Source of the DNA: DATKRB01 sp036501425
GTDB taxonomy: Bacteria; Actinomycetota; Acidimicrobiia; Acidimicrobiales; RAAP-2
DNA length: 64,000 nt
Reading direction: 5' to 3'
Assembly: GCA_036501425.1 (NCBI GenBank)
Contig: DASYAI010000016.1
Span: 1 to 64,000 of the forward strand
Below, piece by piece: positions 17,737 to 25,207 of this stretch; within the stretch, counting starts at the first letter, position 1, and each line of letters begins with the position of its first letter. The notes below the pieces were generated by a model. It did no database searches and was not told where the DNA came from. It worked only from the letters and a program-made list of their open reading frames with translations. A program made the translations under genes and the position numbers.

Positions 17737-18296
17737 GGCCGGTGGGGCTCGAAGGGGTCGTCGAGCACGAGCGCCCGGCCGGCCACGACCAGGTAGGCCT
17801 GCGACGCCACCGCCCCCACCTGTGCGTTGAGCCGGCCCAGGGCATCGCGGAAGTGGCCGCCCAACCGGGTCGAAGGGTGGACTCCCAGACCCACCTCGTC
17901 GCTCACTACGACGGTCGGTGCACCGTCCTCGGCCCGGCGGGACAGCCCCTCGACCATCGCCGCGCCCCACGATCCCTCGGCATCGAAGTCGGGCAGCCCG
18001 GCGATCCAGGCTCCCAGGGAGTCCACCAGCGCCGGACCCTTCAGGGACCCGAGAATGGTGCCCAGCTCGCGCGGGTCTGCCGGCTCGATCGTTGCCCAGG
18101 TGAGAGGGCGCCGGGTCCGGTGCGCGTCCACCCTTGCTGCCCAGCCGGGATCCGACGTGTCGGGAGCAGGTCCGGTGGCGACGTAGGTGACCGCGGGACC
18201 CATGCGCCCGGCCAGCCGTTCGGCGATCTCGGACTTGCCCGAGCGCGCGCCGCCCAGCACGAAGATGATCGCCGCTCGCCCTGCCACTGCGTCCAC
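17733..18296 (-). CDS. cobU: Adenosylcobinamide kinase / adenosylcobinamide-phosphate guanylyltransferase
   Basis: The product is 187 aa, a bifunctional kinase and GMP transferase acting on adenosylcobinamide. The P-loop GGARSGKS is at residues 15-22. RVDAHRTRRP contains the His guanylylated in CobU enzymes. The C-terminal segment SDEVGLGVHPSTRLGGHFRD is also typical. The GTG start at 18294-18296 lies about 35 bases downstream of the riboswitch aptamer, making this the first gene of the leftward operon. Length is normal. Confidence 0.95.
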   Translation of the reverse strand: MDAVAGRAAIIFVLGGARSGKSEIAERLAGRMGPAVTYVATGPAPDTSDPGWAARVDAHRTRRPLTWATIEPADPRELGTILGSLKGPALVDSLGAWIAGLPDFDAEGSWGAAMVEGLSRRAEDGAPTVVVSDEVGLGVHPSTRLGGHFRDALGRLNAQVGAVASQAYLVVAGRALVLDDPFEPHRP

Positions 18297-18330
18297 GCGC
18301 CCTTTCCCCGACGGGACCGGGTGTCCTGCC

Positions 18331-18480
18331 GGGCGCAGTCAGGTCTCCTGGCTTCCGGATCGTCGCTCTGCTCGGCCTTCCCGCCCCGAAGGGCCGTGGC
18401 CATCTCGAGTCTCGCTCCCCGGTCACAGTTGCGGGACAGCCCCGGATCTGCCCCGGGTTCCCTGTGCTGCGCCAGCGATG
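18331..18480 (-). promoter_or_regulatory. Cobalamin riboswitch upstream of cobU
   Basis: Read on the minus strand, the stretch contains the conserved elements of the adenosylcobalamin aptamer in order: a GGGAACCCGG start, CTGTCCCGCAACTGTGA (the core box), a variable arm, GAAGCCAGGAGACCTGACT (B12-box region) at the end. This is established as a B12-sensing leader that turns off downstream genes when cobalamin is plentiful. It should control the whole leftward operon from cobU to the chelatase fusion. No second copy is seen facing cobO. Confidence 0.93.
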
Positions 18481-18550
18481 GTAGCCGTGTCGGCGCCGCG
18501 CTCCCCACGGCGCGCCCCCGCCTCGGGCATCCGCAGCGCCCGTCGAGGTC

Positions 18551-19102
18551 ATGGCGCCCTCCGGTAGCGTGCGGGGCGTGGCACGGGCCGGCTCGATCGT
18601 CCTCCTCAACACCGGCGACGGCAAGGGCAAGTCGTCGGCGGCATTCGGGGTGATGGCTCGCGGGTGGGCACGCGGGTGGCGGGTGGGGGTCGTGCAGTTC
18701 GTGAAGGGCGGCAAGTGGAGGACCGGCGAGCGCAAGCTCGCCGACCACCTGGGCATCGAATGGCACACGCTCGGCGACGGGTTCACGTGGGAGTCGACCG
18801 ATCTCGACGAGACCGCCGCCAAGGGGCGTCACGCCTGGTCCGTCGCCGCGGCGAAGCTCGCCTCGGGCGACTACGACCTGTTGATCCTCGACGAGCTCAC
18901 GTACGCCGTGAGCTACGGCTGGGTGCCGGTGGACGAGGTGGTCGCCGGGGTCGCCGGGCGCCACCCCGGCACCAACGTGGCGATCACCGGGCGCAACGCG
19001 GCGCCCGAGCTGGTCGAGGTCGCCGACACGGTCACCGAGATGCGCAAGGTCAAGCACGTCTACGACACCGGTGTGAAGGCCAAAAAGGGGATCGAGTACT
19101 GA
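18551..19102 (+). CDS. cobO: Corrinoid adenosyltransferase (cob(I)yrinic acid a,c-diamide adenosyltransferase)
   Basis: The product is 183 aa, a CobA/CobO/BtuR-type enzyme that transfers the adenosyl group of ATP to cobalt(I) corrinoids. The P-loop NTGDGKGKSSAAFG is near residues 20-33. WESTDLDETAA and LLILDELTYAVSYGW are family signatures. The ATG at 18551 was used. A GTG at 18578 is an equally possible start, since neither has a strong ribosome site. It is the first gene of the rightward cobalamin operon and diverges from the riboswitch. Its stop overlaps the next frame. Confidence 0.94.
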   Translation: MAPSGSVRGVARAGSIVLLNTGDGKGKSSAAFGVMARGWARGWRVGVVQFVKGGKWRTGERKLADHLGIEWHTLGDGFTWESTDLDETAAKGRHAWSVAAAKLASGDYDLLILDELTYAVSYGWVPVDEVVAGVAGRHPGTNVAITGRNAAPELVEVADTVTEMRKVKHVYDTGVKAKKGIEY

Positions 19103-20529
19103 CCGGCACCGCGCCGAGTGCCACCCCGGGGGCGTCCGCACTGGGCCCGCGGGTCGTGATCGCGGGCACCCACTCGGGCGTGGGCAAGACCACGGTGGCC
19201 ACCGGTCTGATGGCGGCGCTCGGCCGCCTCGGCTTCCGGGTGGCGCCGGCCAAGGTGGGGCCCGACTACATCGATCCGGGCTACCACCGCATCGCCACCG
19301 GCCGCGCCGGAGCGAACCTGGATCCGTTCCTCTGCGGCCCCGGGGCGGTGGCGGCGCTGGCCGCGCGGGCGGCCGCGGGCGCCGACCTCATGGTGGTGGA
19401 GGGGGTCATGGGCCTCTTCGACGGGCTGGGCGCGTCGACGACCGCCAGCACCGCCGAGGTGGCGATCCTGCTCGGGTCCCCGGTCGTGTTGGTGGTGGAC
19501 GCGTCGGCGATGAGCGGTTCGGTGAGTGCCCTGGTCGGCGGGTACGACGCACAGCTGCGCGCCATCGGGGGCGCCGGGTTGGGCGGGATCGTGCTGAACC
19601 GGGTGGGCAGCGACAACCACGAGTCCATCCTGCGCGAGGCGCTCGGCTCGTCCGCCGCCCCGGTCCTGGGAGTGCTGCGGCGGGACCCCGGTCTCGCCTG
19701 GCGCGACCGGCACCTCGGGCTGGTCCCGGTGGTCGAGCAGCCGGCCGAGGTGGCCCGCTCACTCGAGCGGCTGGCCGGGCTCGTCGCCCGCCACGTCGAC
19801 CTCGGGGCGGTGGTCGCGCTGGCCCGTCGAGCCCCGTCCCGGCCGGTGGACCGGGCAAGCATCAGGCCGACCCGGTCGGTGTCGACCCGCCCGGTCCCGG
19901 TGGCGGTCGTCGGCGGCCCTGCGTTCCCCTTCGCCTACCCGGACAACCTCAACCGGCTTGCCGAAGCCGGGGCGGAGCTGGTCACGGTCGACCCCCTGGT
20001 GGACCGCGCGCTGCCGCCCGGCGTCCGCGGGCTCTACGCATGCGGCGGCTTCCCCGAGGTCTTCGCCGAGACCCTTTCGGCGAACGAGCCGCTCCTGGCC
20101 GACGTGCGCCGCAGGGTGCGGAGCGGCCTGACGACGTGGGCCGAGTGCGGCGGCCTGTTGTGGCTGGCCGAATCCATCGGGTCCAAACGGCTCTGCGGCG
20201 CCCTTCCGGCGCGGGCCACCATGACCGACCGGGTCACCGTCGGCTACCGCGAGGCGGCCGTCCTGGTCGACAACCCGGTGGCCGCTGCGGGCACGGCCCT
20301 GCGGGGCCACGAGCTGCACTACGCGACCTTGGATCCCCCCGGCGAGGCCCTGCGTTTGGTCGGCCGGGCGGGCCACGTGGTGAGCGGGTGGGCGGGGCCG
20401 ACCCTTCTCGCGTCCTTCCTCCACCTCCATCTCGGTGCCGATCCGGGCCCCGCCGAGCGGTTCGTCGGCTGCGCCGCCGGCTCGGCGCCGCGGGGAGGGC
20501 CCGGTGATCGGGCTCCGTACACTGGATAA
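19099..20529 (+). CDS. cobB: Cobyrinic/hydrogenobyrinic acid a,c-diamide synthase
   Basis: The product is up to 476 aa, a glutamine-dependent a,c-diamide synthase. The N-terminal ATP domain has GTHSGVGKTT (P-loop) and KVGPDYIDPGYH. The C-terminal glutaminase domain has the nucleophile Cys in WAECGGLLWLAE and the His in FLHLHLG. No ATG, GTG or TTG lies in frame before the first beta strand. A CTG at 19099-19101, overlapping the cobO stop as CTGA and preceded by AAGGGG, is chosen here. A gene finder would pick GTG at 19156, which would cut into the first strand. Function is certain, start is not. Confidence 0.9.
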   Translation: MTGTAPSATPGASALGPRVVIAGTHSGVGKTTVATGLMAALGRLGFRVAPAKVGPDYIDPGYHRIATGRAGANLDPFLCGPGAVAALAARAAAGADLMVVEGVMGLFDGLGASTTASTAEVAILLGSPVVLVVDASAMSGSVSALVGGYDAQLRAIGGAGLGGIVLNRVGSDNHESILREALGSSAAPVLGVLRRDPGLAWRDRHLGLVPVVEQPAEVARSLERLAGLVARHVDLGAVVALARRAPSRPVDRASIRPTRSVSTRPVPVAVVGGPAFPFAYPDNLNRLAEAGAELVTVDPLVDRALPPGVRGLYACGGFPEVFAETLSANEPLLADVRRRVRSGLTTWAECGGLLWLAESIGSKRLCGALPARATMTDRVTVGYREAAVLVDNPVAAAGTALRGHELHYATLDPPGEALRLVGRAGHVVSGWAGPTLLASFLHLHLGADPGPAERFVGCAAGSAPRGGPGDRAPYTG

Positions 20530-20550
20530 ATGCCACCGGCGGGGAGGGGG

Positions 20551-22416
20551 ATGGGCTACGGCGGAATGCGCTCGTTCCGCCAGGACCGCGCCGTCCTGCG
20601 GCACCGGGTGGCCAAGGGGACGACCAGGCGGATGCTGCGCTTCGCCGCCCCCTACCGCCGGATCCTCGCCGTGTTCCTTCCGGTCGTAGTGCTCGACGCC
20701 GCGGTGGGCGCGATCAACCCGCTCATCCTGCGAGGCATCATCGACAAGGGCATCCTCGGCCACCGCACCGGGCTCATCATGGCCCTGGCGGGGCTGGCCG
20801 CCGTGCTGGCGCTGGCCGACGCCGGCCTTTCGCTGTTCGAGCGTCGCACCTCGGCCGTCGTGGGCGAGGGACTGATCTTCGACATGCGTACGAAGGTCTT
20901 CCGGCACATCCAACGGATGCCGCTCGCCTTCTTCACCCGCACCCAGACCGGAGCGCTGGTCAGCCGGCTGAACAACGACGTCATCGGGGCGCAGCAGGCG
21001 TTCACCGACCTGCTGTCCAACGTGGTCGGCAACGTCATCACCGTCGGCATCGTCCTGGTGGCCATGTTCTTCCTGTCGTGGCAGATCACCCTGGTCTCCC
21101 TGGTGCTCCTACCCGCGTTCTTGATCCCCGCCCGGCTCGTCGGGCGTCGGCTGGGGGCCATGACCCGCGAGAGCTACGACCTCAACGCCCAGATGAACAT
21201 GGTGATGAACGAGCGCTTCAACGTGTCGGGCGCGCTGCTGGTGAAGCTCTACGGCCGCACCGATGCCGAGGCCACCCACTTCGAGCAACGGGCGGCCCGG
21301 GTGCGCGACATCGGGATCTCCCAGGCCCTCTACGCCCGGCTGTTCATGGTGGCCCTGACGCTCACGGCCGCCCTGGCCACGGCCTTCGCCTACGCCTTCG
21401 GCGGCGTGGCCGCCGTCCACGGGACGCTCGCCGTGGGCACCGTCGTGGCGCTGACCGCCTACCTCGGCCGGCTGTACCAACCGTTGACCCAGCTGTCGAA
21501 CCTCAACCTCGACGTCATGACCACCCTGGTCTCCTTCGAGCGCATCTTCGAGGTGCTCGACCTGGTGCCGATGCTCGAGCCGGGGCCGGGAAGGATCCCC
21601 GAGGGACCGGCGACGGTCGAGCTCGACCACGTCGACTTCGCCTACCCCGGAGCCAGCGAGGTCTCCCTCGCCTCGCTGGAGGCGGTGGCGGTGCTCGAGC
21701 GCACCGACCGCCACGAAGTGCTCCACGACGTCTCGTTCCGGGTCGAGCCGGGCCAGATGGTGGCGCTGGTGGGGCCGTCCGGAGCGGGCAAGACGACCAT
21801 CTCGGCACTGGTGGCCCGGCTCTACGACCCCACCGCCGGCAGCGTGCGGGTGGGCGGCACCGACGTCCGCGAGGTGAGCTTCGAGTCCCTCCACGAGGTG
21901 GTCGGCATGGTGACCCAGGACCCCCACCTCTTCCACGACTCGCTGCGCGCCAACCTGCTCTACGCCCGACCCTCCGCCACCGAGGCGGAGCTGTGGGCGG
22001 CGCTGGAGCAGGCTCAGATCCTGCCGCTGGTCCGCTCGCTGCCCGACGGGCTCGACACGGTGGTCGGCGACCGGGGCTACCGGCTGTCGGGGGGCGAGAA
22101 GCAGCGGGTCGCGCTGGCCCGGCTCATCCTCAAGGCGCCGGCGGTCGTGGTCCTCGACGAGGCCACCGCGCACCTCGACTCAGAGTCCGAGGCGGCGGTG
22201 CAGGAGGCGCTCCGGACGGCGCTGGCCGGGCGTACGTCGGTCGTGATCGCCCACCGGCTCTCGACGATCCGCGAGGCGGACCGGGTACTGGTCGTCGACG
22301 CCGGGCGGATCGTCGAGCGGGGCACCCACGCCGAGCTGTTGGCGCTCGACGGGCTCTACGCCGAGCTCTACCGGACCCAGTTCGCCGACCAGGACGCCGC
22401 GACGCCCTACCCTTGA
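20551..22416 (+). CDS. ABC exporter-type transporter, fused permease and ATPase
   Basis: The product is 621 aa. An ABC type 1 transmembrane domain with six predicted helices (residues about 30-320) precedes one nucleotide-binding domain. The Walker A is GPSGAGKTT, the signature is LSGGEKQR, the Walker B is VVVLDEATAHLD, and the switch His is IAHRLST. A 25-residue insertion with SEVSLASLEAVAVLE sits just before the Walker A strand. The ATG at 20551 follows GGGGAGGGGG. An ATG at 20530 directly after the cobB stop is the alternative. The half-transporter would work as a dimer in the cytoplasmic membrane. Lying inside a cob operon, it may move corrinoids or precursors, but the substrate cannot be read from sequence. 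Confidence 0.9.
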   Translation: MGYGGMRSFRQDRAVLRHRVAKGTTRRMLRFAAPYRRILAVFLPVVVLDAAVGAINPLILRGIIDKGILGHRTGLIMALAGLAAVLALADAGLSLFERRTSAVVGEGLIFDMRTKVFRHIQRMPLAFFTRTQTGALVSRLNNDVIGAQQAFTDLLSNVVGNVITVGIVLVAMFFLSWQITLVSLVLLPAFLIPARLVGRRLGAMTRESYDLNAQMNMVMNERFNVSGALLVKLYGRTDAEATHFEQRAARVRDIGISQALYARLFMVALTLTAALATAFAYAFGGVAAVHGTLAVGTVVALTAYLGRLYQPLTQLSNLNLDVMTTLVSFERIFEVLDLVPMLEPGPGRIPEGPATVELDHVDFAYPGASEVSLASLEAVAVLERTDRHEVLHDVSFRVEPGQMVALVGPSGAGKTTISALVARLYDPTAGSVRVGGTDVREVSFESLHEVVGMVTQDPHLFHDSLRANLLYARPSATEAELWAALEQAQILPLVRSLPDGLDTVVGDRGYRLSGGEKQRVALARLILKAPAVVVLDEATAHLDSESEAAVQEALRTALAGRTSVVIAHRLSTIREADRVLVVDAGRIVERGTHAELLALDGLYAELYRTQFADQDAATPYP

Positions 22417-22441
22417 GCGCCATGATCCACCGCTGGCCGGC

Positions 22442-23149
22442 GTGGCCGGCGTGACCGGCAAGCTGACCGGCGTCGGCGTGGGCCCCGGCGATCCGGAGCT
22501 CCTCACCCGGCGCGCCCTGCGCATCCTGGGCGAAGCCGACCGGGTGGTCGCCCCCACCACCTCCCCCGACGAGCCCGGAAGGGCCGAGACCGTCGTGCTC
22601 GAGGCCCTGCCCGGGCTCGCGGTGACCCGGCTCCCGTTCGACATGTCCCTGCGTGACGTGCCCCGGCTCGATGCGGCGCGCCCGCTGGTGCCGTGGCTCG
22701 ACGCGGGCGAGCACGTGGCGTTCGTGACCCTGGGCGACCCCAACGTCTACAGCACGTTCGGTGCGGTCGCCCGGGCCCTCGAGGTCCTCGGGTGCCCGGT
22801 TGACGTGGCCACGGTGCCGGGGATCATGGCCTTCCAAGAGCTGGCCGCCCGGAGCGGGACGGTCCTGGTCGACGGCATCGAGGGGCTCTCGCTGGTGACC
22901 GCGCTCGACGGGGTCGGCCACGTCGCCGAGGCGCTCGAGGACCCGACCAGGGCCGTGATCGTCTACAAGGGGGGTCGCCACGTGCCGGCGATCGCCCGGC
23001 TCCTCGCCGACCGCGGCCGCCTCGACGGGGCGGTGGTGGGCGAGCTGCTCGGGCTGCCCGGCGAGCGGATCGCCGCCGTGGACCCGAGCGCCGCCGCCGC
23101 CTCCTACCTCGTCGCGGTCATCGTCCCGCCGGCCGGGCGGCGCGGGTGA
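22442..23149 (+). CDS. cobI: Precorrin-2 C20-methyltransferase
   Basis: The product is 235 aa, a tetrapyrrole SAM methyltransferase. GVGVGPGDPELLTRRA at the N-terminus and GDPNVYSTFG near residue 98 are the SAM-binding segments, and the pattern is that of CobI/CbiL. It methylates C20 of (cobalt-)precorrin-2. The start is a GTG at 22442, with another GTG at 22451. Neither has a clear ribosome site. The stop overlaps the cobM start (GTGA, 23146-23149). Confidence 0.93.
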   Translation: MAGVTGKLTGVGVGPGDPELLTRRALRILGEADRVVAPTTSPDEPGRAETVVLEALPGLAVTRLPFDMSLRDVPRLDAARPLVPWLDAGEHVAFVTLGDPNVYSTFGAVARALEVLGCPVDVATVPGIMAFQELAARSGTVLVDGIEGLSLVTALDGVGHVAEALEDPTRAVIVYKGGRHVPAIARLLADRGRLDGAVVGELLGLPGERIAAVDPSAAAASYLVAVIVPPAGRRG

Positions 23150-23952
23150 CGGCCGGCCGCATCAGCTTCGTGGGCGCCGGGCCCGGGGCGCCGGACCTGA
23201 TCACCCTCCGGGGGGCGCAGCGTCTCGCCCGGGCGGACGTGGTGATCTGGGCGTCCTCGCTCGTCCCCGAGGCCCTCCTCTCCCACGCCGGCGCCGGCAG
23301 CGTGGTGCACGACTCGGCCTCCATGACCCTCGAGGACGTCCTGGCCGTCTACCAGGCTCACCCCGACGCGGCCATCGTGCGGCTGCACTCGGGGGACCCC
23401 TCGCTCTACGGCGCCATCCAGGAGCAGATCGATTGGTGCGAGCGCGAGGGGCGCCAGTACGAGGTCGTGCCCGGGGTGTCCTCGCTGGGGGCCGGCGCGG
23501 CGGCGGCCCGGCGGGAGCTGACGGTGCCCGAGGTGGCCCAGAGCGTGGTGGTGACCCGGCTGGCGAGCCGGACCGGTCGGTCCATGCCCGACGCCGAGAC
23601 GATCGGGGCCTTCGCCGCCACCGGCTGCACCCTGGCCGTCTTCCTGTCTGCCGCCCGGCCGGGGGCGCTCGAGGCGGAGCTGCTCGCGCCCCCGAGCCGC
23701 TACACGCCCGACACCCCGGCGGTGATCGTGGTCCGGGCCACCTGGCCGGACGAGCAGGTCGTGGTGTCCCGCTGCGGTCGCCTCGCCGAGGACCTGCGAG
23801 CCACCGGGGCCACCACGACGGTCCTGGTGCTCGTCGGGCCGGCCCTGGCCGGCGCGGCGCCCCGCAGCCACCTCTACGCCCCGGACTTCGCCCACGGGCA
23901 CCGCCGGCGCTCGGCCCCGGGGTCGACGGCTGGGCGGCCCGCCCGTGGTTGA
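23146..23952 (+). CDS. cobM: Precorrin-4 C11-methyltransferase
   Basis: The product is 268 aa, a tetrapyrrole methyltransferase of the CobM/CbiF group acting at C11. SFVGAGPGAPDLITLRG starts the protein and HSGDPSLYGAIQEQ holds the SAM-binding GDPSLYG. PGVSSLGAGAAAARRELTVPE is typical of CobM. The GTG start overlaps the cobI stop, and the cobL start lies eight bases inside its 3' end, continuing the coupled arrangement. Confidence 0.94.
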   Translation: MTAGRISFVGAGPGAPDLITLRGAQRLARADVVIWASSLVPEALLSHAGAGSVVHDSASMTLEDVLAVYQAHPDAAIVRLHSGDPSLYGAIQEQIDWCEREGRQYEVVPGVSSLGAGAAAARRELTVPEVAQSVVVTRLASRTGRSMPDAETIGAFAATGCTLAVFLSAARPGALEAELLAPPSRYTPDTPAVIVVRATWPDEQVVVSRCGRLAEDLRATGATTTVLVLVGPALAGAAPRSHLYAPDFAHGHRRRSAPGSTAGRPARG

Positions 23953-25207
23953 GGCACCGATCGTCACCGTCATCGGGCTGGCGAGCGACCGGCTGGGCGA
24001 CCTGTCACGCGACGCCGTGGACGCGTTGGGCTCGGCCGAGCTGGTCGTCGGGGGCGAGCGGCACCTGGCCGCCTGGCGATCGTGGCGCCCGCTCCTCGGG
24101 GCCGACGCCGACGCCGCCGGCCGGGTCGAGATGCTGGCGATCGGGGCCGACGCCGACGCCGCCGCGCTCGAGGTCCGCCGGGCGGCGGTCGACGGTGGGC
24201 GCCGGGTCTGCGTGCTGGCGTCGGGGGATCCGGGCTTCTTCGGCATCCTCCGGGCGCTCCTCCGAGCGCTGGACCGGCGGAGCCTGCGGGTGCTGCCCGC
24301 TGCGTCCTCGGTGGCCGTGGCGTTCGCCCGCCTGGGCCTCCCCTGGGACGACGCAGCTGTCGTGTCGGCCCACGGTCGGCCCCTGGTGGACGCGGTCCGC
24401 GCCGCCCGCACGCGCCCCAAGGTGGCGGTGCTCACCTCACCGGACGCGCCACCCCAGGCCCTCGGATCGGCCCTGGTCGACCTCGGGCTGAGCTTCGACC
24501 TGGTGGCGGTGTGCAGCAGCCTGGGGACGCCGAGCGAGTCGGTGGACGAGCTGGACCTGGCGCAGCTCGCTGCTGGGTCGTTCGATCCGCTGTCCGTGGT
24601 GGTGCTGGTGGGGCCGGCCGGATTGCCCCCCGTCGGGTGGTCCCCCGCCGGCGGGTCGCCCAAGCCCCTCGGGTGGGGGTTGCCCGACGACCGGTTCGCC
24701 CACCGCGCCGGCATGATCACCAAGGCCGAGGTCCGCTCGGTCGTCCTGGGGAAGCTCGAGTTGCCACCGACCGGGGTGCTCTGGGACGTCGGTGCCGGCA
24801 GCGCCAGCGTGGCCATCGAGGCAGCACTGGCCCGTCCGGGGATGACCGTCCTGGCCGTCGAGGCGTCGCCGGAGGCCGCCGCGCAGGCGACCGCCAACGT
24901 GGCCGACCTGCAGGCCGGGGTCCACGTCGTCCTCGGGCGGGCACCCGAGGTCCTGGCCACCCTTCCGGCGCCCGACCGGGTGTTCGTGGGCGGCGGCGGG
25001 CTCGAGGTCCTCAGGTCGGTCCTCGGCCACCTGGGCCCGGGCGGCCGGGCGGTGGCGACCTTCGCCGCGCTGGACCGGGCGGCGGCGGCGGGCGAGCTGC
25101 TGGGCAACCTGGCCCAGATCGCGGTGTCCGCCGGCGAGCGGCTGCCCGACGGCGCCTGGCGGCTGGCGGCGCGCAACCCGGTCTTCGTGGCGTGGGGGCC
25201 CACGTGA
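23945..25207 (+). CDS. cobL: Precorrin-6Y C5,15-methyltransferase (decarboxylating), CbiE-CbiT fusion
   Basis: The product is 420 aa. Residues 1 to about 205 form a CbiE-type tetrapyrrole methyltransferase (ASGDPGFFGILRALL). Residues from about 250 form a CbiT-type Rossmann SAM methyltransferase with WDVGAGSASVAIEAA. HRAGMITKAEVRSVVLGKL at the junction is the standard start of CbiT. It methylates C5 and C15 and removes the acetate carboxyl at C12. The GTG start at 23945 overlaps cobM by eight bases, and the stop overlaps the next start (GTGA). Confidence 0.94.
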   Translation: MVEAPIVTVIGLASDRLGDLSRDAVDALGSAELVVGGERHLAAWRSWRPLLGADADAAGRVEMLAIGADADAAALEVRRAAVDGGRRVCVLASGDPGFFGILRALLRALDRRSLRVLPAASSVAVAFARLGLPWDDAAVVSAHGRPLVDAVRAARTRPKVAVLTSPDAPPQALGSALVDLGLSFDLVAVCSSLGTPSESVDELDLAQLAAGSFDPLSVVVLVGPAGLPPVGWSPAGGSPKPLGWGLPDDRFAHRAGMITKAEVRSVVLGKLELPPTGVLWDVGAGSASVAIEAALARPGMTVLAVEASPEAAAQATANVADLQAGVHVVLGRAPEVLATLPAPDRVFVGGGGLEVLRSVLGHLGPGGRAVATFAALDRAAAAGELLGNLAQIAVSAGERLPDGAWRLAARNPVFVAWGPT

